64,000 nt of DNA from Hyphomonas sp. (lineage in GTDB: Bacteria; Pseudomonadota; Alphaproteobacteria; Caulobacterales; Hyphomonadaceae), in the NCBI GenBank assembly GCA_016124495.1, contig WGNP01000006.1, forward strand, positions 184,982 through 248,981, written 5' to 3'. The first letter of the stretch is position 1. Each line of letters opens with the position of its first letter. The notes under the pieces were generated by a model, which searched no databases, had not been told where the DNA came from, and saw only the letters and a list, made by a program, of their open reading frames with translations. Both the position numbers and the translations under genes were made by a program. Shown here piece by piece: positions 45,128 through 54,265 of this stretch.

Positions 45128-46381
45128 ATGCGCAGGTTGAAGATTGCTGTCATTGGTGGCGGTCCGGCCGGACTGGGCGCGGCTCATTTCATCCAGGCTA
45201 GCGGCCATCAGGCAGTTGTTTTTGAAAAGGAAAACCGGATCGGCGGCAAATCGTTCTCGTTTGCCTCAGGCGACGCTTTCAACGAGATGGGGACCTGCTA
45301 CACGACCCGCAAGCATGTGATCGTGAAGCGCTGGATGAAGGCGCACGGCATCCAGCTGAAGCGGCTTGGCGAGGCGCGTTATGACGATGCGCCGGTGGTC
45401 GATTATGTGAAAAAAGGTGCCGGGCCGCCATTGGCAGTGCAGGCGTTCAAGTTCCTCGCCGAGGCCAGGCGGCTGCGGAAACTGATCGCAGCAAAGCCTT
45501 CGGACAGGGCCGTGCTGACCGAGGCGTCAATGACCGTCAACGACTGGCTGGCGCGTCTGGACTTGCCGAAACTCGACCTCGCGATGCACCGGATACTGCC
45601 GGCGCAGGGCTATGGCTATGCCAAGGAAGTGACAATCGGTCAGACGGTGCAGTGGCTCGATTTCGACATCCTTATTTCGGGCGTGCTCAACGACATGCAC
45701 ATGCCGGTGGAAGGCTGGAGCGAGTTCTGGAACCGGTTTTCTACGCGTTTCGACATCAGGCTGGACGCCCGTATCGAGCATGTCGAGCGGCGCGGCAACA
45801 GCGTGATTGTTGTGTCCGGCGATGGGCGCGAGCGGTTTGATGCGTTGATCTCGACCATCCCGATGGACGAGCTTGCCAAGCTGACGGAGTTGCTGCCGGC
45901 GGAAAAAGCCATCCTGCAAGGTGTGGAGTGGCAGAACTACACGACGACGCTGGTGGCCTCGAAGAACTGGTTCAAGGGTGCGCAGGTGCACGGCTTTTCG
46001 CGCGCCTGCAAGGACCCTTCCTTGCGCGGAGCCATGCTGGGCGCGAGGCGCGAGGGTGCCATGATGGAAGACGGAGCGCATCTCTATGTGACCGGGCAGT
46101 TCTCGAACGGCCTGACGCCGCCGGAACTGCGCGAAATCCTTATGGCCGACCTGCAGCGCATGGGCGTGCAGGTGGACACGCTGATCTATTCGCAGACTTG
46201 GAAGTATTTCCCCCAGTACCGGGCGGACGCCGTGGCGGACGGATTGTTCACCGCGATGCGCGAGGCGCAGGGCGGTAAGCGGACATGGTTCAGCGGGGCG
46301 ACGTTCTCGCACGAGCTGGTCTCAGCCGTGGTCGAGCGGTCCCGCCAATCCGTGAAGGACCTGGTGAGGCGGGCGAGCTGA
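45128..46381 (+). CDS. FAD-dependent amine oxidase-like oxidoreductase
   Basis: 417 residues from ATG 45128, where MRRLKIAVIGGGPAGLGAAH starts the FAD-binding Rossmann fold; GGGPAG and the following VFEKENRIGGKSFSF (GG doublet motif) are typical of the monoamine-oxidase/phytoene-desaturase superfamily. Later it has FDALISTIPMDELAKL and the C-terminal GLFTAMREAQGGKRTWFSGA. The usual closing FAD-contact motif is weak. The substrate is not evident. It could act on a lipid or amine, but carotenoid genes are absent nearby. It converges with the crotonase gene. Confidence 0.8.
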   Translation: MRRLKIAVIGGGPAGLGAAHFIQASGHQAVVFEKENRIGGKSFSFASGDAFNEMGTCYTTRKHVIVKRWMKAHGIQLKRLGEARYDDAPVVDYVKKGAGPPLAVQAFKFLAEARRLRKLIAAKPSDRAVLTEASMTVNDWLARLDLPKLDLAMHRILPAQGYGYAKEVTIGQTVQWLDFDILISGVLNDMHMPVEGWSEFWNRFSTRFDIRLDARIEHVERRGNSVIVVSGDGRERFDALISTIPMDELAKLTELLPAEKAILQGVEWQNYTTTLVASKNWFKGAQVHGFSRACKDPSLRGAMLGARREGAMMEDGAHLYVTGQFSNGLTPPELREILMADLQRMGVQVDTLIYSQTWKYFPQYRADAVADGLFTAMREAQGGKRTWFSGATFSHELVSAVVERSRQSVKDLVRRAS

Positions 46382-46388
46382 CCTTTGC

Positions 46389-47234
46389 TTACATCGGTTC
46401 CGTCCGGTAGGGTGCGAGGTCCGGGAAGACTGGCTCGCGCTTTTCGGCGCGGGCGGCGAAGGCTTCGGCCATGTGGGCGGGCGGGAACATCGCAGCGTTC
46501 CAGATGCCGATATAATCCAGCGTGTCGGCGGTGGTGTGGTCGCGGCCGTAGTTGATCAGGACTTTAGAGCCGGTGACGGCGACCGGGTTCTTCGAGGCGA
46601 TTTCGCGGGCGGTGGCCATCACGCCGGCGATCAGGTCTTCGTGCGTGTCGTAGATGTCGTTGACGAGGCCGATTTCCTTGGCTTTCGCGGCGTCGATGCG
46701 CCGGCCTGTATAGGCCATCTCCTTGACCCAACCTTCCGGAATGTAGCGCTGCAGGCGCGGGAAGGTGCCGACATCGGCGGTCATCGCGATGTTGATTTCC
46801 ATGATGCAGAAGAAGGTGTCCTTCGTGCACCAGCGGATGTCGCCGGCGGTGATCATGTCGATAGCGCCGCCAATGACGCCGCCATGGCAGGCGAAGATGA
46901 CCGGGATGCGGGCTTCTTCCATGCAGTTGAAGGAGGCCTGGATGGCTTTCACGTTAGTGCGGAAGGCTTCGGCGGCGACATAGCGGTCCTGCGGGCCGGT
47001 GGGGCGCGGGCCGGTGAAGACGGTCGTGTCCATGCCGGCGGAGAAGTGCTTGCCGGTGGAGGAGATGACAATGACGCGGGCGAGGGCGTTCTGGTCGATG
47101 GTGCGCACGATCTCCGGAAGCTCGTTCCAGAAGGCCTTGTTCATCGTGTTCATCGCTTCGGGACGCGACATCTGGATGTGGGCGACCTTGTCCTCGATGG
47201 TCACCTTGAAGGCTTCATAGGATTTCTTGAGCAT
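46389..47234 (-). CDS. Enoyl-CoA hydratase/isomerase (crotonase) family protein
   Basis: 281 residues from ATG 47234, with GGAGGAAC before it. The crotonase fold is clear: VAHIQMSRPEAMNTMNKAFW, the oxyanion-loop region SSTGKHFSAGMDTTVF, and IFACHGGVIGGAIDMITAGD at the active site. Position 1 of the Glu pair of enoyl-CoA hydratases is not obvious. DVGTFPRLQRYIPEGWVKEM contains Asp where dienoyl-CoA isomerases (ECH1 type) have one, so isomerase activity is also possible. Presumably fatty-acid or related acyl-CoA breakdown. Confidence 0.88.
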   Translation of the reverse strand: MLKKSYEAFKVTIEDKVAHIQMSRPEAMNTMNKAFWNELPEIVRTIDQNALARVIVISSTGKHFSAGMDTTVFTGPRPTGPQDRYVAAEAFRTNVKAIQASFNCMEEARIPVIFACHGGVIGGAIDMITAGDIRWCTKDTFFCIMEINIAMTADVGTFPRLQRYIPEGWVKEMAYTGRRIDAAKAKEIGLVNDIYDTHEDLIAGVMATAREIASKNPVAVTGSKVLINYGRDHTTADTLDYIGIWNAAMFPPAHMAEAFAARAEKREPVFPDLAPYRTEPM

Positions 47235-47325
47235 GGCGGTTCCTCCGTTTGAAAAGCAGTGTAGCAGGCTGGCATCTGGCGGCGAGGGGTGACGGCGGGG
47301 GAAGGACCCTGTCTGCGAACGGAAA

Positions 47326-47349
47326 TGGGGGAGCGGGCAACCGCTCCCC
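47326..47349. other. 10-bp perfect stem with GCAA tetraloop
   Basis: GGGGGAGCGG-GCAA-CCGCTCCCCC. It lies 60 bp past the fasciclin gene stop (minus strand). No T-run follows, so it may stabilise the 3' end of the mRNA or terminate weakly. Confidence 0.6.
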
Positions 47350-47408
47350 CCCGCGTCGTCCGGCCGGCTACCCAGGGGAGGATCGCGCCAGCCGTTGGGC
47401 GGACCGGT

Positions 47409-48020
47409 TCAGTTCGGCAGGAGCACCTTGTCGACGACGTGGATGATGCCGTTCGACTGGTCGACATCGGCGGCGGTAACGATGGCCCTGCCGCCGTTTT
47501 CATCGGTGACGATGGCCGCGCCGCCGTCGACGGCGAAGGTGAGCGTGTCGCCGGAAACGGTGGTAAGTGTTGCGGTGCCGCCATTGGCGGCGGCGAGGGC
47601 AATCAGGTCAGCGGCTTTCAGGTCACCGGCGACGACATGGGCGGTGAGGACTTTCTTCAGTGTGTCCCTGTTTTCCGGCAGGAGGAGCGTATCGACCGTG
47701 CCGGCCGGGAGCGCGGCGAAGGCGTCGTTGACCGGCGCGAAGACCGTGATGGGGCCCGGGCTGGAGAGGGTTTCGGTGAGGCCTGCAGCGACGACCGCAG
47801 CGACCAGCGTCGTGTGGTCTGCGGAGTTCACGGCGTTCTCGGCGATGTTCTTGCTGGGATACATCGAGGCGCTGCCGGCCGTGACCGAGGCTTCTTTCGG
47901 TTCCAAGATTGCCGGAGGGGCTTCGGCGGTACCGGAGGTTTCGGTGGCGGCTTCGGTCGAGGTGCACGCGCCGGTGAGGGCTGCGGCGGCGGCGCCGAGC
48001 ACGGGGGTGCGGAATTTCAT
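47409..48020 (-). CDS. Fasciclin (FAS1)-domain lipoprotein
   Basis: 203 residues from ATG 48020. MKFRTPVLGAAAAALTGAC is a lipoprotein signal. A short Thr/Glu-rich linker is followed by one FAS1 domain (about 65-200) with ITVFAPVNDAFAALPAGTVD (H1 box), LLLPENRDTLKKVLTAHVVA and the H2 box IIHVVDKVLLP. FAS1 domains mediate adhesion or polymer binding at the envelope. A typical single-domain form, as in many marine alphaproteobacteria. Confidence 0.92.
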   Translation of the reverse strand: MKFRTPVLGAAAAALTGACTSTEAATETSGTAEAPPAILEPKEASVTAGSASMYPSKNIAENAVNSADHTTLVAAVVAAGLTETLSSPGPITVFAPVNDAFAALPAGTVDTLLLPENRDTLKKVLTAHVVAGDLKAADLIALAAANGGTATLTTVSGDTLTFAVDGGAAIVTDENGGRAIVTAADVDQSNGIIHVVDKVLLPN

Positions 48021-48142
48021 CTGGGGAGGCTCCATAGGTGATGTCGCACCATCTGTTGATGCTGACATGAATTTTACGCCGGCAGGCGTCCATTCGACGC
48101 GCGTTCACGGCCTCGTGACCGACCTGGAGAATCGCGGTGGGC

Positions 48143-49153
48143 TCAGGCCCGGGCCGTTTCCGCTTTCACGGGACGCATGAGGAGCGCGAGTATCGCCTCG
48201 TCCACACTGATCTCGCCTTCTACGACCGCGGCGACGGCTTCGGAGATCGGCATCTCGATGCCGCGCGCGCGGGCGAGCTGGCGCAGGACGGGCGCGGTGG
48301 CGACGCCTTCGGTGACGGAGTGGCGCGCGCCGAGGACTTCGGCAAGCGATTTGCCTTCGCCCAGGGCGAGGCCGAGCGACATGTTGCGGCTGGTTTCCGA
48401 CGAGCAGGTCAGGACGAGATCACCGAGGCCGGAGAGGCCAGTGAGGGTTTCGGCTTCGGCGCCCATGGCAAGGGCCAGACGCGTCATCTCGGCATAGCCG
48501 CGCGCGATGAGGGCGGCGTGGGCGGAGCGGCCGAGGCCTTTTCCCAGCGCGATGCCGCAGGCGATGGCGAGCACGTTCTTGACCGCGCCGCCAATCTCCG
48601 CCCCCAGAAGATCCGTACCCAGATAAGGTCGGAAGGTGGGCGTGGAAATGGCCTGGATCAGTTCGGCGCCAAGGGCGGCGTCCTGTATTGCGAGAGTGAT
48701 GGCGGTGGGCAGGCCCTTTGCAACATCGATGGCGAAGCTGGGTCCGGACATTACTGCAGGTACCGCGTCCGGCAGTTCTTCGGCGAGAACTTCGGTCATG
48801 AACTTTCCGGTGGCGAGTTCTATACCCTTGGAGCAGAGCACGACCGGCGCGTGCGGTTTGAACCAGCCCTCAAGGCGGGTGAGCGTGGCGCGGGTGTGCT
48901 GGGCCGGTGTAACGCAGAAGAGGGCGTCGAAGCCGGCGAGGTCGCCGAGATGGGCGGTGGCGCGCAGGGCGGGGTTGAGTTTAACGCCGGGCAGGAAGGC
49001 CGTGTTCTCGTGGCGCGAGTTAATGGCGTCCGCGACATCCGGCTCAAGGGCCCATAGGAGGACGGTCTGGCCCTCGCGGGTCAGCATCTGGCCAATCGCG
49101 GTGCCCCAGGCGCCAGCGCCGATAACGCCGATTTTCTTGAAGTGGGTGGTCAT
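48143..49153 (-). CDS. gpsA: Glycerol-3-phosphate dehydrogenase [NAD(P)+]
   Basis: 336 residues from ATG 49153. The NAD-binding start [17 protein letters not shown] and internal motifs [51 protein letters not shown] (catalytic Lys in VKNV) and [15 protein letters not shown] are those of GpsA, which makes sn-glycerol 3-phosphate for phospholipid synthesis. A longer in-frame start reaches 49312, but the added sequence runs into the neighbouring gene and is not conserved. Confidence 0.95.
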   Translation of the reverse strand: MTTHFKKIGVIGAGAWGTAIGQMLTREGQTVLLWALEPDVADAINSRHENTAFLPGVKLNPALRATAHLGDLAGFDALFCVTPAQHTRATLTRLEGWFKPHAPVVLCSKGIELATGKFMTEVLAEELPDAVPAVMSGPSFAIDVAKGLPTAITLAIQDAALGAELIQAISTPTFRPYLGTDLLGAEIGGAVKNVLAIACGIALGKGLGRSAHAALIARGYAEMTRLALAMGAEAETLTGLSGLGDLVLTCSSETSRNMSLGLALGEGKSLAEVLGARHSVTEGVATAPVLRQLARARGIEMPISEAVAAVVEGEISVDEAILALLMRPVKAETARA

Positions 49154-49196
49154 GGGTGGATTTTGGCGCAGGCCGGGGTGTGGGGCAAGCGGTGCT

Positions 49197-50585
49197 TCAG
49201 GCAAGGAGCTTGAACGCGTAGGCTGAAAGTGCTGTGGCACCGAGCACAAGGACCACGTGCCAGACAAAAATCTGGCGGAAGTCCTGGACCGATTGGCCTT
49301 TCCATGTCCCATGGGCCTCGGTGATCATCCGCGCGAAGTCCGCGAGTTCATGGCGCGGGACGGACGAACTGATGCCGTCGCCTGACGGACCCGGGCCGCT
49401 GACGACAAACGGCGTCTTGAAGCGGTAAAGCACCATGAGTGGCCAGAACAGACGCACGAAGCCATCACGGGTGATTTTCGGCAGGCTGAGCAAAAGCGAA
49501 TCGACGCGGCCGCGCGTGACCCATTCCTTGAACAGCGCCCAATGGTTCGAGTCGTCGTTGTCGACGCTCAAAAGGTCACTTTTTTCAGCTCTCGCTACCG
49601 TGTTTCCGACGGAAAGGTACATGACCGCGACGTCGGCAAGGAACGCCGGAAACTTCACTCCGTAATCGGCCGCAGCCCCGGCGATATCGTCAAGTACGTC
49701 GGCCTGGGTTTCAATGATGCTCAGGGCCCAGCCCTTGAATTCAATCAGGTTGAAGAGCTGCAGGTATTTAGCGGCACCGATCATGGCCAGCAGGAATACG
49801 GGAAAGCCGAACAGGGAAAAGATGGCCCCGAGGGCCGTCCTCAGCGAGGGCCATAGTGTACCTGCAAGCAGCCGCAGCTTGCCCGGAGATTTCACATCGG
49901 TGGCTGTTTGCGCAGCGTCGCTGTCTTCGGGTGACCAAGTGTGCAGGTCGCCCAGGTAGAAGACCATGCCCTTGCCATCCGAGAACTGGCCTTCGATTTC
50001 CAGAAACACGCCGTCATAGGCCAGCGACTCGACAACGTCATCGCCATCAAAGTCGATATAGCAAATGCTCAGCTTCCGGATGTCGAAGGGGCCGGTCGTC
50101 TCGCAGCGTGCAACCGTATCCATGCCCTTGGCCAGGGATTTTGCGACGAGAACGGGATTGGTGGGATCATCCGTATCCCGATCCACTTTAAGGCTTCGCA
50201 CGCACTTGAGGAAAGTCTCCGGCATATCGCCCGCGATGGCAGAAATCTCAAAGTCTTCCTCATACCCCCCGGCTTTCTGCCGGAAGCCTCCGTCGGACCC
50301 GTCCGGCTCGATCTCCATGACATGGACGAAGTTGTTGCTGGCGACCGCATTGCTGATGTGTTCGACGTCATCGAACTCATACCAGTTATCCGGCGTGCTG
50401 GCGTCGACGCGAGCTGGCGGCACACCGGTCTCACGTTCATCCTTTTCCCAGGCAGTCATGAAGGCAGCGAGGTCTGCCTCGGGCCGGCCTTTCCAGTGGT
50501 CGTAGAAAGCCCGGGTGACCCGGCCACAAACGAACTCACCGCACCAACGGACGATCGAGATTTCGAAGTAGCGCGGCTCAGTCAC
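49197..50585 (-). CDS. Uncharacterised membrane protein (GTG start)
   Basis: 462 residues, starting at GTG 50585, 12 bp after the thiolase-like gene. No family recognised. Residues 1-240 are soluble, acidic and mixed alpha/beta ([40 protein letters not shown]). Four hydrophobic segments follow: 249-272, 313-333, 375-390 and 437-459, with a polar connection ([20 protein letters not shown]). There is no signal peptide, so the soluble part should be cytoplasmic. Base use is slightly less GC-biased than in the neighbours, which may hint at transfer. Placed after a thiolase-like gene, but no functional link is evident. Confidence 0.72.
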   Translation of the reverse strand: MTEPRYFEISIVRWCGEFVCGRVTRAFYDHWKGRPEADLAAFMTAWEKDERETGVPPARVDASTPDNWYEFDDVEHISNAVASNNFVHVMEIEPDGSDGGFRQKAGGYEEDFEISAIAGDMPETFLKCVRSLKVDRDTDDPTNPVLVAKSLAKGMDTVARCETTGPFDIRKLSICYIDFDGDDVVESLAYDGVFLEIEGQFSDGKGMVFYLGDLHTWSPEDSDAAQTATDVKSPGKLRLLAGTLWPSLRTALGAIFSLFGFPVFLLAMIGAAKYLQLFNLIEFKGWALSIIETQADVLDDIAGAAADYGVKFPAFLADVAVMYLSVGNTVARAEKSDLLSVDNDDSNHWALFKEWVTRGRVDSLLLSLPKITRDGFVRLFWPLMVLYRFKTPFVVSGPGPSGDGISSSVPRHELADFARMITEAHGTWKGQSVQDFRQIFVWHVVLVLGATALSAYAFKLLA

Positions 50586-50597
50586 GTCCGTCCTGTC

Positions 50598-52115
50598 TCA
50601 GGCAAACACGAACGTCGCTGTTTCATCCTGCGCGGTGACGGACACCTTGCGTCCGACAGGGCTTGCGTCCTCGCGCAGGGTAGCGAGTTCGCCCGCGCCT
50701 GCATTGTTGGCAATGACGCGGCGTCCGTCGGCAAACCGCGCGAAGATGATGCCGCGTTCAGGGCCGTCCTTGCCGTGGGTGACGGTGAAGGTTTCGATCC
50801 TGGCTTCGCCGGAGACGATGGCGACTTCGACTTGCGTCCTGGCCTTGGCAGCGGGTTCAGCGGGCGTGAAGGCTGCCGGCGAGTTAGTGGAATAGACGCC
50901 GGCGGCCTCCTTCGTCATCCAGCCGCCATTGGCGAGGACGAGGCCGAATTCGCCCCTGTGTTTGCGCAGTGTAGAGGCCATCTCGGCTATTCCGTGCAAG
51001 GAGTAATTGTTGCCCGGGCCGCCGAAGAAGGGCAGGCCGCCGGTGAGGGTGAGCCGGCGCTTGTCGGTTTTCCAGTCGAGGCCGAGGGCGGCGGCGCCGG
51101 AAAAGACGGCGACCGGGAAGCAGGAATAGATATCGAAGTGGGCGATGCCGGCCTGCGATTTGCCAGCCTGCTCGAGGGCGCGGCCGATGGCGGTATCCAT
51201 GGCCCAGGACCGGTCAAGCACCGGGCGCAGGGAGATGAGATCATCGCATGCATCGCCGCCGCCGTGGATATAAACGCGCTTGTCTTCCGGCACGCCAAGT
51301 TCGTCAGCCTTGGACGAGGAGACGAGGATGGCGGCTGCGCCCTGGTTCACGGCGTCCTGCGCGATGAACCATTTGAGGTAAGGGTCGGCGTATTCGTAGT
51401 TCTCGCGTGATGGCGTGGAGAGGAAAGCCACGTCATGCTCGGCGGGGAATTGGGAATAGCGGTTCTTCGCAGCGACGGCCGAGAAGGGCTGGAAGAGCTC
51501 AGCCATGGCGCGGCGATGCGCGGAGCGCGAGCGGCCTTCGCGGGCGGCAACGGCGTTCTCGAACAGGCCATAGAAATATGCCGGCGCAATCAGGCCGTGC
51601 TTAATCTCTTCGCGTGAGAGCATCATCGGACCCATGCCGCGATCTTCATACGGCGCATCTGCGCCGTCCGCCCAGCTGATCTCTAGCCCATGCTTGCGTG
51701 CGCCTTTTGAGGCGCGGTTGGCTTCCGAGCCGGAGATCAGTACAGCGTCGATCTCGCCGGCATGGATGCGGCGGGCAAATTCATTGACGAGGGCCTGCGG
51801 GCTCTGGCCGCCGACGGTTTCGTAGATGAGGCGGGCGGGCTGCGTGCCGGTGTCTCGGGCAAGTGTGCCGGGCAGGTTGGTGTTGTGGCCGTGCGGGTGG
51901 GCGGCGCGGCCAACCGAATCTTCGAAGATGCGCACCACGGCAATGGTGTCGATGGCCGCAGTGATGCCGGGCGCGCCGGTGTCGGCGAGGGCGGCTTTCG
52001 AAGCTTCGGTCATCAGCGAGAGCGGCGACGGCGCGCCGGTGGGGCCCGCTTTGCCGTCCCACTGGCTGAGCGACTGGCCGACGCCGATCAGGACCGGAAG
52101 ATCACCTTTTGCCAT
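50598..52115 (-). CDS. Thiolase-like acetyl-CoA acetyltransferase family protein lacking the nucleophilic Cys
   Basis: 505 residues with thiolase-fold character: VLIGVGQS start, GEIDAVLISGSEANRASKGA, later GHAHFDIYSCF-like (HFDIYSCFPVAVFSGAAALG) and LTGGLPFFGGPGNNYSLHGI. In thiolases the acylated Cys sits in an N-x-x-CASG segment; here the equivalent segment reads IYETVGGQSPQALV (about residues 98-110), with Gly where Cys is expected. This matches the non-classical SCP-x-like subgroup, often annotated as acetyl-CoA acetyltransferase, whose activity is unproven. An extra C-terminal OB-like domain (about 420-505) is typical of the group. Confidence 0.85.
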   Translation of the reverse strand: MAKGDLPVLIGVGQSLSQWDGKAGPTGAPSPLSLMTEASKAALADTGAPGITAAIDTIAVVRIFEDSVGRAAHPHGHNTNLPGTLARDTGTQPARLIYETVGGQSPQALVNEFARRIHAGEIDAVLISGSEANRASKGARKHGLEISWADGADAPYEDRGMGPMMLSREEIKHGLIAPAYFYGLFENAVAAREGRSRSAHRRAMAELFQPFSAVAAKNRYSQFPAEHDVAFLSTPSRENYEYADPYLKWFIAQDAVNQGAAAILVSSSKADELGVPEDKRVYIHGGGDACDDLISLRPVLDRSWAMDTAIGRALEQAGKSQAGIAHFDIYSCFPVAVFSGAAALGLDWKTDKRRLTLTGGLPFFGGPGNNYSLHGIAEMASTLRKHRGEFGLVLANGGWMTKEAAGVYSTNSPAAFTPAEPAAKARTQVEVAIVSGEARIETFTVTHGKDGPERGIIFARFADGRRVIANNAGAGELATLREDASPVGRKVSVTAQDETATFVFA

Positions 52116-52209
52116 GCCGCGTCTCCCTGTGCTGCGCTGCCATTCTGCATTGCGTGGCGGTTTAACGCGCAGGTTAAGGCGGGGCGAGGGGGGACGTTGG
52201 GGAAGCCGG

Positions 52210-53037
52210 TCAGCGGCCGTCGTTCAGGTCCGCGACGATGGCGGCGGGGAAGGCTGGGTCAATCACCGCGGTGAGGTGGGTGCCGGTGAGCCCAAAGTAG
52301 CGCGCGCCCGGGATCCTGGCGGCGAGGGCGGGGCCGGAACCGTTATCCAGGTCCTGGTCGCCGGTGAGGACGAGTGTGGGGACGGTGAAGGTCGCGAGCA
52401 GGTCGGCGGGCGTGTAGGTGCGTGCCGACAGGGCGCCGAGATAGCCCTGGAGGGTGCCGCCGGTGGCCTTGGCCCGGGCTAGGATGGCCTTGGCGGCAGG
52501 CGTGTCTTCGCCCGCAATGGCAGCCTCGATGGCGGCGCGGAAGAGGGTGTTGCGGTCGGTGTTGGTCTCGTCGGCGACAGAGTCGCCGATGCCGCCGAGG
52601 ATCAGGCGGCCGGTGTTGCGGGAGAGCAGGTGGAAGCGTAGGGCGGAGATGGCGCCCATGGAGTAACCGGCGGTGGCGTAGGGCGCTTCGCCGAGATGGG
52701 CGGTGAGGGCGATCTGGTCGCGGGCGACGGCGTCGGCGGGCCAGTGCTCCGGGGCGGCATAAAAGGGCGAGGCGCCGTGGCCGCGCAGGTCCGGCGCGAT
52801 GACGCGGTAGCCGGCGTCGGCGATCTTCTGGGCGATCTTGGGCTGGAACCAGTTGAGGTCTGCGTTGCCGGAGAAGCCGTGGAGGAGGAGGACGACCGGG
52901 CCTTCGCCCAGCTCGTGATAGCTGATCGTCGTGCCATCGAAGGAGGCGTAGGTTTTCATGGGGGCGGCATCCTCGGCGCGGGCGGTGAAGAGGGCGAAGA
53001 CGGCGAAGAGGAGCGCGAGCGCGGCGTGGCGGATCAT
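52210..53037 (-). CDS. Alpha/beta hydrolase, exported
   Basis: 275 residues from ATG 53037, opening a signal peptide (MIRHAALALLFAVFALFTAR, cleaved near AEDAA). Alpha/beta-hydrolase fold with the oxyanion segment VVLLLHGFSGNADLNWFQ, DLRGHGASPF, and nucleophile elbow GYSMG (S126). The Asp is likely in VLTGDQDLD and the His in TGTHLTAV. Sequence around HGFSGNA is like esterases and haloperoxidase-related hydrolases. Periplasmic esterase most likely; substrate unknown. Confidence 0.88.
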   Translation of the reverse strand: MIRHAALALLFAVFALFTARAEDAAPMKTYASFDGTTISYHELGEGPVVLLLHGFSGNADLNWFQPKIAQKIADAGYRVIAPDLRGHGASPFYAAPEHWPADAVARDQIALTAHLGEAPYATAGYSMGAISALRFHLLSRNTGRLILGGIGDSVADETNTDRNTLFRAAIEAAIAGEDTPAAKAILARAKATGGTLQGYLGALSARTYTPADLLATFTVPTLVLTGDQDLDNGSGPALAARIPGARYFGLTGTHLTAVIDPAFPAAIVADLNDGR

Positions 53038-53197
53038 GGCGTTTCTCTCGCTGCGTTTATGGCTGGGGCGCACCTGAGGCGGTGAGAGCGGGGCCGTCAA
53101 GGTGGCGCAAATGCAAACAGCCCGCTTTGAGGGCGGGCCGTCGCTTCGAGTGGGTCCCGGGTCAATCGGCCTTCAGCCTTTGCCCGGGATGGCACGC

Positions 53198-54001
53198 CTA
53201 AAGGACGTCCAGCATTTCTGCGACCAGTGGATGGCGCACCACATCTGCCCCTTCGAGCTTGATGACGGCGGCGCCGGAGAGTTTCTCAAGGCGTTCGGCG
53301 GCTTTGGCGAGGCCGGAGAATTCCGGCGAGAGGTCGGTCTGGCCAGGGTCGCCGGTGATGACCATGGTAGAGTGCCAGCCGAGGCGGGTGAGCAGCATCT
53401 TCAGCTGCGTGTAGGTGCAGTTCTGCGCCTCGTCGATGACGACGAAGGCATTGTTCAGTGTACGCCCGCGCATGAAGCCGATGGGCGCGATCTCGATGAT
53501 GCCTTCAGCCAGCATGTGCTTGAGCTGGGCGGGGGAGAGGCGGTCGGCGAGCGCGTCGTAGAGCGGGCGAAGGTAGGGCGCGAGCTTGTCTTCCATGCCG
53601 CCGGGCAGGAAGCCGAGCTGCTCGCCCGCTTCGACGGCGGGGCGCGACAGGATGATCTTGGAGACCTTGCCTTTCTGGAGGGCTTCGACGGCCTTGACGA
53701 TGGCGAGGTAGGTCTTGCCGGTGCCGGCCGGGCCGAGGGCGCAGACGAGGGGGTGGCTGTCCATCGCATTCATCAGCTGGGCCTGGTTTTCAGAGCGGGG
53801 CTTGATGGTTTTCTGATAGCGCTGGGTCCGCTCATGGGGGATCTCGTTGCGGATCTCGTCGCTGTCATCGGGGTGCCAGCCGCGGCCGCCCTCTATCATC
53901 TGGAGATGGGCGCCCCTGCCACGCACCGGCTCGTTGTTCCAGCTTGAGGCGCGCACGTCTTGTGCGGACTTCAGGCGTTTGACGGCGTTACGTTTACCCA
54001 T
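53198..54001 (-). CDS. phoH: PhoH family ATPase
   Basis: 267 residues from ATG 54001, behind AAGGAGG. The PhoH core is complete: SENQAQLMNAMDSHPLVCAL, Walker A GPAGTGKT (90-97), SRPAVEAGEQLGFLPG, FMRGRTLNNAFVVIDEAQN (Walker B and sensor) and LTRLGWHSTMVITGDPGQTD. It lacks the N-terminal PIN domain of PhoH2 and is shorter than E. coli YbeZ relatives of the ybeY operon. PhoH proteins are predicted RNA-linked ATPases, often phosphate-responsive. A terminator-like hairpin precedes the gene in its own leader (54028-54059). Confidence 0.93.
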   Translation of the reverse strand: MGKRNAVKRLKSAQDVRASSWNNEPVRGRGAHLQMIEGGRGWHPDDSDEIRNEIPHERTQRYQKTIKPRSENQAQLMNAMDSHPLVCALGPAGTGKTYLAIVKAVEALQKGKVSKIILSRPAVEAGEQLGFLPGGMEDKLAPYLRPLYDALADRLSPAQLKHMLAEGIIEIAPIGFMRGRTLNNAFVVIDEAQNCTYTQLKMLLTRLGWHSTMVITGDPGQTDLSPEFSGLAKAAERLEKLSGAAVIKLEGADVVRHPLVAEMLDVL

Positions 54002-54027
54002 GAGAGGCCTCCTTGGCTGCGGGCATG

Positions 54028-54059
54028 AAAAAAGCCGCTGGCGGAAGTGCGCAGCGGCT
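54028..54059 (-). terminator. Terminator-like hairpin in the phoH leader (attenuator candidate)
   Basis: Read on the minus strand, AGCCGCTG pairs with CAGCGGCT around an 11-nt loop and is followed by a run of six T residues. It lies 27 bp upstream of the phoH ATG, not downstream of any minus-strand gene. It could therefore end a short leader RNA or work as an attenuator. An ATG behind GGAGAGG (54165) opens a small frame across it (MAVYVPIHPSPP...). Confidence 0.7.
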
Positions 54060-54265
54060 CGGCGAAACGGTGGAAAAGACTTAGGCGCTCACATAAGGCG
54101 GGCGACGAGCGACCGCAAGCAAGGCTTCCGGGGGGTGAGGGATGAATGGGCACGTAAACGGCCATTGCCTCTCCGAATCTACAACCTCTATAGACTAACA
54201 CCATTGTCTGAAGGTTAAGCGACATTCCGCTTACGAAATAAGTAACGAACGAGGACGCCCAAAAA

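Noticed and set aside
52162..52177. TTAA-N8-TTAA upstream of the thiolase-like gene as a CtrA box
   Set aside because: The spacer is 8, not the required 7.
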